The notes below the pieces were generated by a model. That model was not told the origin of the DNA and ran no database searches. It saw nothing but the letters and a program-made list of their open reading frames with translations. This document shows positions 14,747 through 23,149 of a stretch of 50,367 nt of DNA, piece by piece. Position 1 is the first letter of the stretch. Every line of letters starts with the position of its first letter. The DNA comes from Dietzia massiliensis (GTDB taxonomy: Bacteria > Actinomycetota > Actinomycetes > Mycobacteriales > Mycobacteriaceae): assembly GCF_018390595.1 (NCBI RefSeq), contig NZ_JAHBAV010000022.1, positions 1-50,367 on the forward strand, read 5' to 3'. A program made the position numbers and the translations under genes.

Positions 14747-16219
14747 ATGAGTACTGAACGCGAGGACGCGCAGCCCGCCGCCGGCACTGTCGGCACCGCC
14801 GACATCGGAGTGACCGGCCTCGCCGTGATGGGCTCGAACATCGCCCGCAACTTCGCCCGGCACGGGTATACGGTGGCGGTCCACAACCGCTCTGCGGGAA
14901 AGACCGACGCCCTGCTCTCGGAGCACGGCGAGGACGGTGACTTCGTCCGCACCGAGACGATCGCCGAGTTCGCGGCCGCGCTGCGCTCGCCGCGGCGCGC
15001 ACTCGTGATGGTGCAGGCGGGCGCGCCCACCGACGCGGTGATCGACGCGCTCGCCGACGCGTTCGACGAGGGCGACATCATCATCGACGGCGGCAACTCC
15101 CTCTACACGGACACCATCCGTCGCGAGAAGGCCATGGCCGAGCGTGGCATCCGGTTCATCGGTGCGGGCATCTCGGGCGGCGAGGAAGGCGCCCTGGAGG
15201 GGCCGTCCATCATGCCGGGCGGGCCCGCGTCCAGCTACGAGGTCGTCGGACCCATGCTCGAGGACATCTCGGCGAAGGTCGACGGCACGCCGTGCTGCAC
15301 CCATGTCGGCGAGGACGGCTCGGGCCACTTCGTCAAGATGGTGCACAACGGCATCGAGTACTCGGACATGCAGCTGATCGGCGAGGCCTATCACCTCCTG
15401 CGCGGCGTGGCGGGCATCGAGCCGGCGGCCATGGCCGACGTCTTCCGTGAGTGGAACACCGGCGAGCTCGACTCGTACCTCATCGAGATCACGGCGGAGG
15501 TGCTCGCGCAGGTCGACGCCGAGACCGGCGCACCGCTGGTCGACGTGATCGTCGACCGCGCCGGCCAGAAGGGTACCGGTCGGTGGACCGTCAAGTCCGC
15601 CCTCGATCTGGGCGTCCCCGTCACGGGCATCGCCGAGGCCGTCTTCGCCCGCGCGCTGTCGAGCTCCGTCCCCCAGCGGGAGGCCGGGCGCACCCTGCCC
15701 GCCGGCTCGGTGTCGACCCCCGCGCAGACCGGTCCCGAGTTCGTCGAGGACGTCCGCCGGGCGCTCTACGCGTCCAAGGTCATCGCCTACGCGCAGGGGT
15801 TCGACCAGATCACGGCGGCGAGCGCGGAGTACGGATGGGACGTCGCCCGTGGCGATCTCGCCACCATCTGGCGCGGCGGCTGCATCATCCGCGCCACGTT
15901 CCTCGACCGGATCCGTGAGGCGTACGCCGCCGACCCGTCGCTGCCCTCCCTGCTCGCGGCGCCGTACTTCGCCGAGGCACTGGCGGACTGCGTGGACAGC
16001 TGGCGCCGCGTCGTCGCGACCGCGGTCACCGCTGGCATCCCCGCGCCGGGCTTCTCGGCCGCACTCGCGTACTACGACGGCCTGCGCACCGAACGTCTGC
16101 CCGCCGCGTTGATCCAGGGTCAGCGCGACTTCTTCGGCGCGCATACCTATCAGCGCACCGACCGTGAGGGTAGCTTCCACACTCTGTGGAGCGGCGATCG
16201 TTCGGAGGTCCGGGTCTGA
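14747..16219 (+). CDS. gnd: 6-phosphogluconate dehydrogenase, decarboxylating
   Basis: A 490-aa cytoplasmic enzyme that oxidises 6-phosphogluconate to ribulose 5-phosphate, CO2 and NADPH in the pentose phosphate pathway. Visible are the cofactor loop GLAVMGSNIARN (about 24-35), the VHNRSAGK turn, the GAGISGGEEGA substrate loop (about 142-152), HFVKMVHNGIEYSDMQ with the catalytic Lys and Asn (about 191-206) and KGTGRWTV (about 278). The length equals that of long (about 470-490 aa) family members. The start is the ATG at 14747 with a TACGCT box 7 nt upstream. Its 3' end overlaps the DEAD-box helicase frame. Confidence 0.95.
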   Translation: MSTEREDAQPAAGTVGTADIGVTGLAVMGSNIARNFARHGYTVAVHNRSAGKTDALLSEHGEDGDFVRTETIAEFAAALRSPRRALVMVQAGAPTDAVIDALADAFDEGDIIIDGGNSLYTDTIRREKAMAERGIRFIGAGISGGEEGALEGPSIMPGGPASSYEVVGPMLEDISAKVDGTPCCTHVGEDGSGHFVKMVHNGIEYSDMQLIGEAYHLLRGVAGIEPAAMADVFREWNTGELDSYLIEITAEVLAQVDAETGAPLVDVIVDRAGQKGTGRWTVKSALDLGVPVTGIAEAVFARALSSSVPQREAGRTLPAGSVSTPAQTGPEFVEDVRRALYASKVIAYAQGFDQITAASAEYGWDVARGDLATIWRGGCIIRATFLDRIREAYAADPSLPSLLAAPYFAEALADCVDSWRRVVATAVTAGIPAPGFSAALAYYDGLRTERLPAALIQGQRDFFGAHTYQRTDREGSFHTLWSGDRSEVRV

Positions 16220-17580
16220 GCGGTTCGCAGCCCGGTGGTCTGGGCCGGCTCCTCGAAGACCTCGGGGTGTCGGTCCCGATCAGGCATGCCGTGTCCGCGC
16301 TCGTCTCGGGCGAGCCGACACCGGTGCAAGCGGCCGCGCTCGCCGACGCCGTCGGCGGCGAGAGCCTGCTCGCGGTGGCACCGACCGGCTCCGGCAAGAC
16401 GCTGGTGTTCGCGATCGGGGTGGTCCACCGCCTCGCGGGGTCACCGAGCCTGCCGGGTCGGCCCCGGGCGGTCGTGGTGGCACCCACCCGCGAACTCGCG
16501 GAGCAGAGCGCCGAGGTCCTCGCGGAGGTGGGGGCGGGCGCCGGGTTGCGGGTGGCCTCGTTCGTCGGCGGCCAGCCGATCAAGCGGGATCGTCGCGCCC
16601 TCGTCGCCCCGGTCGACGTGGCCGTGGGCACGCCGGGTCGCCTGGCCGACCTGGTCCGGTCCCGGGCCGTGTCGCTCACCGACGCGCGGGTGATGGTCCT
16701 CGACGAGGCCGACCAGCTCCTGGGGCCCTCGTTCGTCGAACAGACCGAGTCGCTTCTCGCCGCCTGCGCCGGTGCGGGACTCGTGGCGACCACGGCCACC
16801 GCCGACTCCGGCGTCGAGGCACGCCTGCGCGAGGCGCGCCCCGGCCTCCGGGTCCACCGCGTCGAGCGCGCGCCCGCGTCGGTACAGCAGGAACCCGGGC
16901 CCGGGGGGTCGCCGGCGGCCGAGACCGCGGCGGGGACGACGACGACAACGGGCGCGCCACGTCAGCTGGTCATCCTCTCCACCCCGGATCCTGACGGCGT
17001 GGCGGTCGCGCTGGCGGCCCGCTGCACGCGGGGGCTCTTCTTCGTCCCGCGCCGGGATGCCGTCGACGCGCTGCGTGCCGCCATCGCGGACACCGGCGTG
17101 CGCGTGGCCGGCGTGAAGGGGTCGGACTCCCCCACCCGGCGCTCGTCCGCGTTCTCCGAGCTGGCCTCGGGTGCCGTCCGCGTCCTGGTGACCACGGATC
17201 TCGCGGGCCGGGGGCTCGACATCGTCGACGTCGGCCACGTGGTCCACGTGGGGCCGCCGCACTCGATGGACGACCTCGTCCACCGTTCGGGTCGGACCGG
17301 TCGCGGCGATGCGCGGGCCGGCGTCGTCGCCGCCGTCCTCAGACCCTCCCAGGTCGACCGCGTCGCCGATCAGGCGCGGGAGTCGGGGATGTCGGTCGAG
17401 ACCGTCGACGTCTCCCGGCCGGGCGCCGACGACGCGATCACGCGGGTGTTCGGCCCCGAGCTGATGACGCCGGCGGCCCGGAGAGCCCCCGCCCCACCGG
17501 CACGGTCGCGGCGGCCGTCCGAGCCCCCGCGACCCGCGACGTCGCGGGTCCACCGCCCCAAGCGGAAGAAGCGGTCGTGA
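16186..17580 (+). CDS. DEAD-box RNA helicase
   Basis: A 464-aa ATP-dependent RNA helicase. Q-type TPVQ precedes motif I APTGSGKT (about 65-72), then PTRELAEQ, GTPGRL, motif II DEAD (about 173), a divergent motif III (TTATA instead of SAT), TTDLAGRGLDI (motif V) and HRSGRTGR (motif VI). A Gly/Thr-rich linker (about 230-260) joins the two RecA lobes, and the tail is basic (HRPKRKKRS), likely binding RNA. The GTG at 16186 gives a 34-bp overlap with gnd but has no ribosome-binding site. An alternative is a CTG at 16216 with GGAGG 7 nt upstream, overlapping the gnd stop as CTGA. It overlaps the next gene by 4 bp. Confidence 0.85.
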   Translation: MERRSFGGPGLSGSQPGGLGRLLEDLGVSVPIRHAVSALVSGEPTPVQAAALADAVGGESLLAVAPTGSGKTLVFAIGVVHRLAGSPSLPGRPRAVVVAPTRELAEQSAEVLAEVGAGAGLRVASFVGGQPIKRDRRALVAPVDVAVGTPGRLADLVRSRAVSLTDARVMVLDEADQLLGPSFVEQTESLLAACAGAGLVATTATADSGVEARLREARPGLRVHRVERAPASVQQEPGPGGSPAAETAAGTTTTTGAPRQLVILSTPDPDGVAVALAARCTRGLFFVPRRDAVDALRAAIADTGVRVAGVKGSDSPTRRSSAFSELASGAVRVLVTTDLAGRGLDIVDVGHVVHVGPPHSMDDLVHRSGRTGRGDARAGVVAAVLRPSQVDRVADQARESGMSVETVDVSRPGADDAITRVFGPELMTPAARRAPAPPARSRRPSEPPRPATSRVHRPKRKKRS

Positions 17581-18509
17581 CGTCCGACGTACGCCCACCC
17601 GACCCGGTGGTGCTCCCGGAGGAGCTCTGGCGGCGCCGCGAGGAACGCCACCACGCTTGGGTCGACCATCTGACGGCCGAGCACCTGGAACGCCGTCGCC
17701 GCGGGGAGCCGCACCCCGTCGTCGACTTCCTTTTCACCTACTACCGCACGAGCGTCGCCACGGTGCGTCGCTGGCATCCTGGGCCCGGCGTGTTGTTGGA
17801 GAACGCGCACCGGTCGGAACGCCGCGAGTGGCGGCACTACCGCCGCGACACGATCGCCGGCCGGGACGGACTCGTCGTGGACGCCGACTCGGTCTGGCGT
17901 CGCTGCGGCGACCGGGTCTCCCGCGCCCGTGCGGTGGTCTCGGCCACGGCGGGACGCCGCGGGGCCACGGGGTGCTTCGGCCTGCACGAGTGGGCGATGC
18001 TCTATCGTTCCGGCCGCGACGGCGTGCGCCACGGGCAGGTACCCCTGCGACTGACCCACGAGCGGATCGACGAGATCGTCCGCGGCTCGCGTCTGCAGTG
18101 CACGCACTTCGACGCGTTCCGCTTCTTCACCGACGACGCCGTGCCCCTCAACCGGGAGCCCCTCACGCGGGACGGGCAGGTCCACGACGAGCAGCCGGCG
18201 TGCCTCCATGCCGGGATGGATGTCTACGCCCATACGGCTGCCCTCGAGGCCGGCGCACCGGGCGAGCTCCTCGTCGACGCCCTGCGAGCCGCGTTCGACG
18301 CCCGCGAGGTGGACATGCGCTCCTCGCCCTACGACCTCTCGGCCTGGGGCCTGACGCCGATACCGGTGGAGACCGCCGAGGGGCGCGCCGAGTTCGTCGC
18401 CTTCCAGAAGCAGTGGATCGCGCGCACCCAGGTGCTCCGTTCGCGGTTCCTGGCCGCGGTCGACCACGTCGAGCGACTCGCGGGACGGGTCCCCGTCGGC
18501 GCACGGTGA
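17577..18509 (+). CDS. Putative 3-methyladenine DNA glycosylase family protein
   Basis: A 310-aa protein of a large actinobacterial family usually labelled 3-methyladenine DNA glycosylase; I know no direct proof of that activity. Conserved blocks are VVDFLFTYYRTS with RRWHPGPGV (about 48-72), ATGCFGLHEWAMLYR (about 130-145), QCTHFDAFRFFT (about 172), QPACLHAGMDVY (about 204) and DMRSSPYDLSAWGL (about 245). The GTG at 17577 overlaps the helicase stop as GTGA, so the two are translationally coupled. It ends 7 bp before the convergent oxyR, with the short dyad GTGAC-CGGCC-GTCAC across the junction. Confidence 0.75.
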   Translation: MTSDVRPPDPVVLPEELWRRREERHHAWVDHLTAEHLERRRRGEPHPVVDFLFTYYRTSVATVRRWHPGPGVLLENAHRSERREWRHYRRDTIAGRDGLVVDADSVWRRCGDRVSRARAVVSATAGRRGATGCFGLHEWAMLYRSGRDGVRHGQVPLRLTHERIDEIVRGSRLQCTHFDAFRFFTDDAVPLNREPLTRDGQVHDEQPACLHAGMDVYAHTAALEAGAPGELLVDALRAAFDAREVDMRSSPYDLSAWGLTPIPVETAEGRAEFVAFQKQWIARTQVLRSRFLAAVDHVERLAGRVPVGAR

Positions 18510-18516
18510 CCGGCCG

Positions 18517-19452
18517 TCACACGGGTGTCGCGCCGAACTCCTGCGCGGCCACGTCGGCGACGACACGGCCGAACTCGGCGTAGGCGTCCGCCCCGGCGGT
18601 CGCGGTGCGCAGCACGAGACCGATCGTGCGACCGGGCACCGGGTCCGCGAACCGCGCCACGGCGATCCCGGGGTCGCGTGTCTCCGGACCCACCGCGGAT
18701 TCGGGCACGATCGTCACTCCCAGTCCTCCGGCGACGCACCGCACCGCGGTGGTCAGGGACGCGGCGCGGGACTCGCCCCGCCCGAGCACGGGCGCGGAGA
18801 CCCGGCGGCACAGCTCGACCGTCTGCTCGCGGAGGCAGTGGCCCTCGTCGAGCATCAGCAACGGCTGGTCGACGAGGATCTCCAGGGGCAGGCCCTCGCG
18901 CCCGGCGAGCTCGTGGGACGCCGGCACGAGCAGGGCGAACGGCTCGGAGTAGAGCGGCGTGGCGGCGACGCCCATCGCGTCGGTCGGGACCGCCATGATC
19001 GCGAGGTCGATGACGCCGCTGCGCAGCCCGTCCACCAGTCGGGACGTCTGGTCCTCCACCACCCGCGGCGTCAGGTCCGGGAACCGCTCCCCCAGCGCCG
19101 GGAGCAGGCCGGGCAGCAGGTACGGGGCGACGGTGGGGATCACGCCGATGCGCAACGACCCGAACAGCGGCCCGTCACTGCCCGCGGCGGCGTCGGCCAC
19201 CGCGTCCATCGCGGTCACCGCCGCGCGGGCGTACGGCAGCAGGCGGTGCCCCGCGGGCGTGACGAGGACGGACCGCGTACTGCGCTCGACCAGGTGCAGA
19301 CCCAGTCCGTCCTCGAGCGTCGCCAGCGCCTGGGACAGGGAGGGTTGACTCATGCCGAGCTCCTCGGCGGCACTGCGGAAATGCAGGCGCTCCGCCACGG
19401 CGAGGAAGACCCGGAGCTGCATGAGGCTCGGGACGAACCGCTGATCAGCCAT
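18517..19452 (-). CDS. oxyR: OxyR, LysR-type hydrogen-peroxide sensor and regulator
   Basis: A 311-aa LysR regulator. The winged HTH is at about residues 10-68 (FRSAAEELGMSQPSLSQALATLE). The redox pair is conserved: Cys206 in DEGHCLREQ and Cys215 in VELC, the same 9-residue spacing as Cys199/Cys208 of E. coli OxyR. It is divergent from ahpC-ahpD, its expected target for peroxide induction. Unlike in M. tuberculosis, where oxyR is decayed, this copy is intact. The ATG at 19452 lies 7 nt after TACACT on the reverse strand, so the mRNA is probably leaderless. Confidence 0.92.
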   Translation of the reverse strand: MADQRFVPSLMQLRVFLAVAERLHFRSAAEELGMSQPSLSQALATLEDGLGLHLVERSTRSVLVTPAGHRLLPYARAAVTAMDAVADAAAGSDGPLFGSLRIGVIPTVAPYLLPGLLPALGERFPDLTPRVVEDQTSRLVDGLRSGVIDLAIMAVPTDAMGVAATPLYSEPFALLVPASHELAGREGLPLEILVDQPLLMLDEGHCLREQTVELCRRVSAPVLGRGESRAASLTTAVRCVAGGLGVTIVPESAVGPETRDPGIAVARFADPVPGRTIGLVLRTATAGADAYAEFGRVVADVAAQEFGATPV

Positions 19453-19465
19453 GCCGATCAGTGTA
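19453..19465 (-). promoter_or_regulatory. Predicted leaderless promoter -10 of oxyR
   Basis: On the reverse strand TACACT (19465-19460) is followed by 7 nt and the oxyR ATG. No ribosome-binding site is visible. Confidence 0.5.
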
Positions 19466-19508
19466 CGGCCGTCGATAACCAGAAGTCGATGATTATTCGC
19501 GCATGCCT

Positions 19509-19528
19509 ATGAGTGATCTATGTCTCAT
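19509..19528. promoter_or_regulatory. Inverted repeat ATGAG-N10-CTCAT upstream of ahpC
   Basis: This dyad lies just upstream of the ahpC -35. Together with nearby GATAA (about 19474) and TTATT (about 19491) half-sites it is the best candidate region for OxyR binding. LysR tetramers typically cover 40-60 bp of this kind. Confidence 0.4.
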
Positions 19529-19532
19529 CGAC

Positions 19533-19561
19533 TTTACCTCTCACAGGGAGTGGGGCATAGT
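19533..19561 (+). promoter_or_regulatory. Candidate ahpC promoter
   Basis: TTTACC (19533-19538) and CATAGT (19556-19561) with 17-bp spacing resemble a housekeeping promoter. It is placed directly after the inverted repeat, fitting activation by OxyR. The ahpC AGGAGG site follows at about 19594. Confidence 0.45.
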
Positions 19562-19605
19562 CGGGCCTGGCCGTCCGACTAACGCCAAACCCTCAGGAGG
19601 ATCAC

Positions 19606-20202
19606 ATGGCTCTTCTCACCATCGGCGATCAGTTCCCCGACTTCGAACTCACCGCGCTGAAGGGTGGTGACCTCAAGGAGGTCAACGCGCAGCAGCCCGA
19701 GGATTACTTCGAGACGATCACCAACCAGTCCTACGAGGGCAAGTGGCGCGTGATCTTCTTCTACCCGAAGGACTTCACCTTCGTCTGCCCCACCGAGATC
19801 GCCGCCTTCGGCAAGCTCGACGAGGACTTCCAGGACCGCGACACCCAGATCCTGGGCGGCTCGATCGACAACGAGTTCGCGCACTTCAACTGGCGCGCGA
19901 CCAATGACGAGCTGAAGACCGTGCCGTTCCCGCTCCTGTCGGACATCAAGCACGAGCTGATCCGCGCCCTCGGTGTCGAGAACGCCGACGGTGTCGCCGA
20001 TCGCGCGACCTTCATCGTCGACCCGGACAACGTCATCCAGTTCGTCTCGGTCACCCCGGACGCCGTCGGCCGCAACGTCGACGAGGTCCTGCGTGTCCTC
20101 GACGCCCTGCAGTCGTCCGAGGTCTGTGCCTGCAACTGGCAGAAGAACGATCCCACCAAGAACATCAACAAGATGGACATGCTGCAGGAGGGCATCAAGT
20201 GA
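19606..20202 (+). CDS. ahpC: Alkyl hydroperoxide reductase, peroxiredoxin subunit
   Basis: A 198-aa peroxiredoxin that reduces peroxides and peroxynitrite. The peroxidatic Cys61 is in FVCPTE, and Cys174 and Cys176 in the VCACNW tail match the three-cysteine arrangement of mycobacterial AhpC, which AhpD re-reduces. The ATG at 19606 follows a strong AGGAGG site. It overlaps ahpD by 4 bp and is divergent from oxyR. Confidence 0.97.
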   Translation: MALLTIGDQFPDFELTALKGGDLKEVNAQQPEDYFETITNQSYEGKWRVIFFYPKDFTFVCPTEIAAFGKLDEDFQDRDTQILGGSIDNEFAHFNWRATNDELKTVPFPLLSDIKHELIRALGVENADGVADRATFIVDPDNVIQFVSVTPDAVGRNVDEVLRVLDALQSSEVCACNWQKNDPTKNINKMDMLQEGIK

Positions 20203-20723
20203 GCATCGAGAACCTGAAGTCCGGACTCCCCGAGTTCGCCAAGGATCTCAAGCTGAACCTGGGCTCGCTGGCGCGGTCCACCGAGCTCAACGAGCAGCAG
20301 CTCTGGGGCACGTTCCTCGCGACCGCCGCCGCGACCCGCTCGGCGACCGTCCTGTCGGAGATCGCCGACGAGGCCCGCCAGCACCTGTCGGACGAGGCGT
20401 TCAACGCCGCGCTCGGCGCCGCCTCGATCATGGCCATGAACAACGTGGCCTACCGCGCCAAGGAGTTCCTCGGCGACGACTACACCCAGGTCCGCATGGG
20501 CCTGCGGATGAACATCATCGCCAACCCCGGCGTGGAGAAGGCCGACTTCGAGCTGTGGTCGATGGCCGTGTCCACCATCAACGGCTGTGAGAACTGCACC
20601 GCCGCCCACGATGACGTCATCCGCAAGGAGGGCGTCACCAAGGAGCAGGCCTGGGAGGCCGTGAAGATCGCGGGCACCATCGCCGGTGTCGCGCAGGCCG
20701 TCGAGATCGACGCCAACATCTGA
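20199..20723 (+). CDS. ahpD: Alkyl hydroperoxide reductase AhpD
   Basis: A 174-aa all-helical disulfide reductase that re-reduces AhpC with electrons from lipoylated proteins. The active site is complete: Glu118, Cys130, Cys133 (CENC) and His137, with the same numbering as the M. tuberculosis enzyme. The GTG start overlaps the ahpC stop (GTGA), so the two are made together. A strong terminator follows 24 bp later. Confidence 0.97.
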   Translation: MSIENLKSGLPEFAKDLKLNLGSLARSTELNEQQLWGTFLATAAATRSATVLSEIADEARQHLSDEAFNAALGAASIMAMNNVAYRAKEFLGDDYTQVRMGLRMNIIANPGVEKADFELWSMAVSTINGCENCTAAHDDVIRKEGVTKEQAWEAVKIAGTIAGVAQAVEIDANI

Positions 20724-20746
20724 CGCTCACCTCTCCGGTGACCGTA

Positions 20747-20776
20747 GGGCCCCGCTGACGAGAGTCAGCGGGGCCC
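20747..20776 (+). terminator. Rho-independent terminator of ahpCD
   Basis: A perfect 13-bp GC-rich stem (20747-20759 with 20764-20776) with a GAGA loop is followed by a short T-containing run (GGTGTGTTT). Confidence 0.85.
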
Positions 20777-20898
20777 GGTGTGTTTCCGCCGAATGCCTCA
20801 TGGTCCGCGAGTTGGACCTCGTGCTCACGCCGCTGCGCAACTAGGTTCGGCAGGAGAGCCGTGGAAGAGTCCCGCGGCACCGAGCGATGGAGACGGCG

Positions 20899-21851
20899 AT
20901 GACCACCGGAGGCACCCCACCCGGGGACGGGTACCCGAACGACCCCTACGGTTCCGGACCGGACCGGAACAGGGCCCCTACGGCGACGCGGGCTACGGCC
21001 AGCAGGCTTACCCGGGCCAGGGTGGCTACGAGCCGTACCCCGGGCAGGGCGGTGGCTACGATCCCTACCCCGGGCAGGGATACGGACAGCCGGGTCATGA
21101 GCAGCCGGGTTACGGCCAGCAGGGATACGGCCAACCGGCCTACGGACAGCAGCCCTACGGCGATCCGGCGTACGGCGGCTACGGCCAGCCGGGGCCGGGC
21201 GGGGCCCCGGCCATGGTCGGCCGGGTGTCCCCGACCGGCGCGGTCAGCGCCGGCTGGCAGATGTTCAAGAACAACCCGGTCCCCTGGCTGCTCATCACCC
21301 TGGCCAGCGGTGTGGTCAGCGGGATCATCAGTGCGTTCTCCACGGACGAGTCCGGGGCCGTGATGTTCATCGCCCAGGTCCTCTCGTTCGTGGTGAGCCT
21401 GCTGCTCCAGGCGTTCATCGTCCGCGGCGCCCTCCTCGAGGTCGACGGCCACAGGCCGTCGTTCGGCGACTTCTTCAAGCTGCACAACTTCGGATGGTTC
21501 GTGGTCGCCGCGATCCTCGTGGGCATCGCCACCTTCGTGGGTGTCTTCCTCCTCATCGTCGGCGCCTTCGTCGCCGCGTTCTTCCTCTACTGGACGCAGT
21601 ACTTCGTCGTCGACCGCAACATGACGGCCACCGACGCCATCGTCTCGAGCTTCCGCGCGATCAAGTCGGACGCGGGCAACCTGCTCGCGCTGGCGCTGCT
21701 CAACGTCCTCATCATCATCGCGGGCACCCTGGCACTGCTGGTGGGTCTGTTCGTGGCCATCCCGGTCACCACGCTCGCGTCGGTGTACGCCTACCGGGTG
21801 ATCACCGGCCCGAGCGAATTCTCCCGCGCCGCGACCGCCGCCGCCGCCTGA
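20899..21851 (+). CDS. YGQ-rich membrane protein, frameshifted at a CCGGA repeat
   Basis: The gene starts at the ATG at 20899 behind GGAG and reads [20 protein letters not shown]. At (CCGGA)3, 20954-20968, the frame is lost; with two units instead of three it continues as [19 protein letters not shown] into a long frame ending at 21851. The intact protein would have an about 95-residue disordered Tyr/Gly/Gln/Pro-rich domain, then a conserved membrane domain with about five helices (starting [19 protein letters not shown]) of the DUF975 / glycerophosphodiesterase-membrane type. The function is unknown. As sequenced, translation from 20899 runs into the wrong frame; internal starts could still give the membrane part. 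It follows the ahpCD terminator and is convergent with DUF3159. Confidence 0.65.
20954..20968. repeat. (CCGGA)3 microsatellite in the YGQ-rich gene
   Basis: Three perfect 5-bp units. One unit is 5 bp, so a change from two to three switches the reading from the long frame (codons starting at positions divisible by 3) to another frame. The arithmetic agrees exactly with the observed frame change. Confidence 0.85.
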
Positions 21852-21912
21852 TCCACCGCCGCCCGATACGCCACCGCCTGATCCGCGGTAACGGCGGCGA
21901 CGTGCCCCTGAG

Positions 21913-21956
21913 ATGACGACGCCCCGACGGCCGAGTGGCCGTCGGGGCGTCGTCAT
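21913..21956. terminator. Bidirectional terminator
   Basis: A perfect 20-bp inverted repeat (21913-21932 with 21937-21956, loop GAGT) lies between the convergent membrane-protein and DUF3159 genes. A-rich and T-rich flanks are minimal. Confidence 0.85.
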
Positions 21957-22003
21957 TCCCGGCGCGGTGTCATTCCCGGCGCGGTGTCATTCCCCGCGCT
22001 CGG
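21953..22003. repeat. 17-bp tandem repeat at the 3' end of the DUF3159 gene
   Basis: Two perfect 17-bp units (21953-21969, 21970-21986) and a third diverged copy (21987-22003) that contains the DUF3159 stop codon. Each unit begins with TCA, a stop on the reverse strand. The first unit overlaps the end of the terminator stem. Confidence 0.8.
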
Positions 22004-22724
22004 CATCTCCCGGCGACTGCCCGGCGACGGGGTTCTCCGCGTCCTTCTCGTGGGCCATCGCGCGACGGACCGCCCACACGGTCCCGACGAACGCGACCAG
22101 CGCCAGTGGCCAGCCCATACCGATACGCGCGGCGCCCAACCAGTTGACCTCGTCGTTGAGGTACAGGACGTATTGCAGGACAGCCCGGATCGCGAACAAC
22201 GCGGCCCAGAAGCCCGTCGCTACGGTGTACCACCGGCGGGCGGGCGGGATCCGACGCCAGGCCATCCCCTTGCCGTCGAGGAAACCCCAGATCACCCCGA
22301 CGAGAGGCCACCCGGCTATCGCCGACAGCGCGAACGCCGACCCGTACACGGCCTGGGTGATGATGCCGTAGAGGAAGTACCCCTTGGCGTCTCCCGTCCG
22401 CCAGGCGATGAAGACACAGATCGCCACGCCGATGAACCCGGAGATCGCCGGCTGTGGGTTGTCCCGGCGTCCCAGGGACCAGGCGAGCATGGCGACCGCG
22501 ACGCCGAGGGCGCCCCAGATGGCGGCGGTCAGGCCCCAGAACGCGTTGACGGGGACGAACGTGAGGACGGGGATCGACGAGAAGACGAGCCCCCGGACAC
22601 CGCCCATCTGCTCGAGCACGGACGCGTCGGGATCCCCGAACGCGGTCTTCCGGCTCGCCACCGACTGCCGCCCGGTGCCAGCGCCGGTATCCGACTCCCC
22701 CGCTGCCTGCTCAGGCTCTGTCAC
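21987..22724 (-). CDS. DUF3159 membrane protein
   Basis: A 245-aa integral membrane protein with about six hydrophobic segments and a 40-residue hydrophilic N-terminus. DUF3159 signatures include GGVRGLVFSSIPVLTFVPVN (about 41-60) and the late YTVATGFWAALFAIRAVLQ. Its function is unknown. It overlaps the upstream OB-fold gene by 14 bp, matching the mycobacterial Rv2693c/Rv2694c pair next to the dut cluster. Confidence 0.82.
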   Translation of the reverse strand: MTEPEQAAGESDTGAGTGRQSVASRKTAFGDPDASVLEQMGGVRGLVFSSIPVLTFVPVNAFWGLTAAIWGALGVAVAMLAWSLGRRDNPQPAISGFIGVAICVFIAWRTGDAKGYFLYGIITQAVYGSAFALSAIAGWPLVGVIWGFLDGKGMAWRRIPPARRWYTVATGFWAALFAIRAVLQYVLYLNDEVNWLGAARIGMGWPLALVAFVGTVWAVRRAMAHEKDAENPVAGQSPGDAERGE

Positions 22725-23118
22725 GCGATTCCTCCCCGGTCCTGCACGGCTGCCCGTCGAGCAGCTCGTAGCGCGGGTTGTACATGATCCTGCGGCCGTC
22801 GCGGATGCCGACCCGGCCCGTCACACGGATGAAACGACCGGTGTCGATCCCGGGGATCGTGCGCCGTCCGAGCCAACACACCTCGATCGCGCCGGTCCCG
22901 TCGAACACCTCCGCGGTCATCCCCAGGAAATCCGATCCCCCGCAGGAGAGCACGGTCCGGATGCGCCCGGTCAACGTCACGCGGTCCCCTCGCGCGACAT
23001 CCGCGACGTGGGTGCACCCCGTGCGCTGGACGCGCACGGCGAGATCCGCCGCGTCGAGGGCCTCGACGGGGTCGGTGAGTCGGGCGGTCAGGTCCCGCAG
23101 GACCCTGGGGAAAGGCAT
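22711..23118 (-). CDS. OB-fold nucleic-acid-binding domain protein
   Basis: A 135-aa protein with an OB fold: GDRVTLTGRIRTVL (about 42-55), TAEVFDGTGAIEVCWLG (about 66-82) and GRFIRVTGRVGIRDGRRIMYNPRY (final strands). It resembles the RecG wedge-type OB domain. It is the Rv2694c counterpart. The ATG at 23118 follows a GGGAG site; the open frame extends further without one. Overlap with DUF3159 implies coupling; a role linking nucleic acid to that membrane protein is unproven. Confidence 0.8.
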   Translation of the reverse strand: MPFPRVLRDLTARLTDPVEALDAADLAVRVQRTGCTHVADVARGDRVTLTGRIRTVLSCGGSDFLGMTAEVFDGTGAIEVCWLGRRTIPGIDTGRFIRVTGRVGIRDGRRIMYNPRYELLDGQPCRTGEESRDRA

Positions 23119-23149
23119 GGTCAGATCTCCCTCGGCCGACCGGTTCCGG

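Noticed and set aside
14630..16180. 516-aa reverse-strand frame across gnd
   Set aside because: Pure mirror of gnd codons; composition is His/Arg/Gly-rich and has no domain-like pattern.
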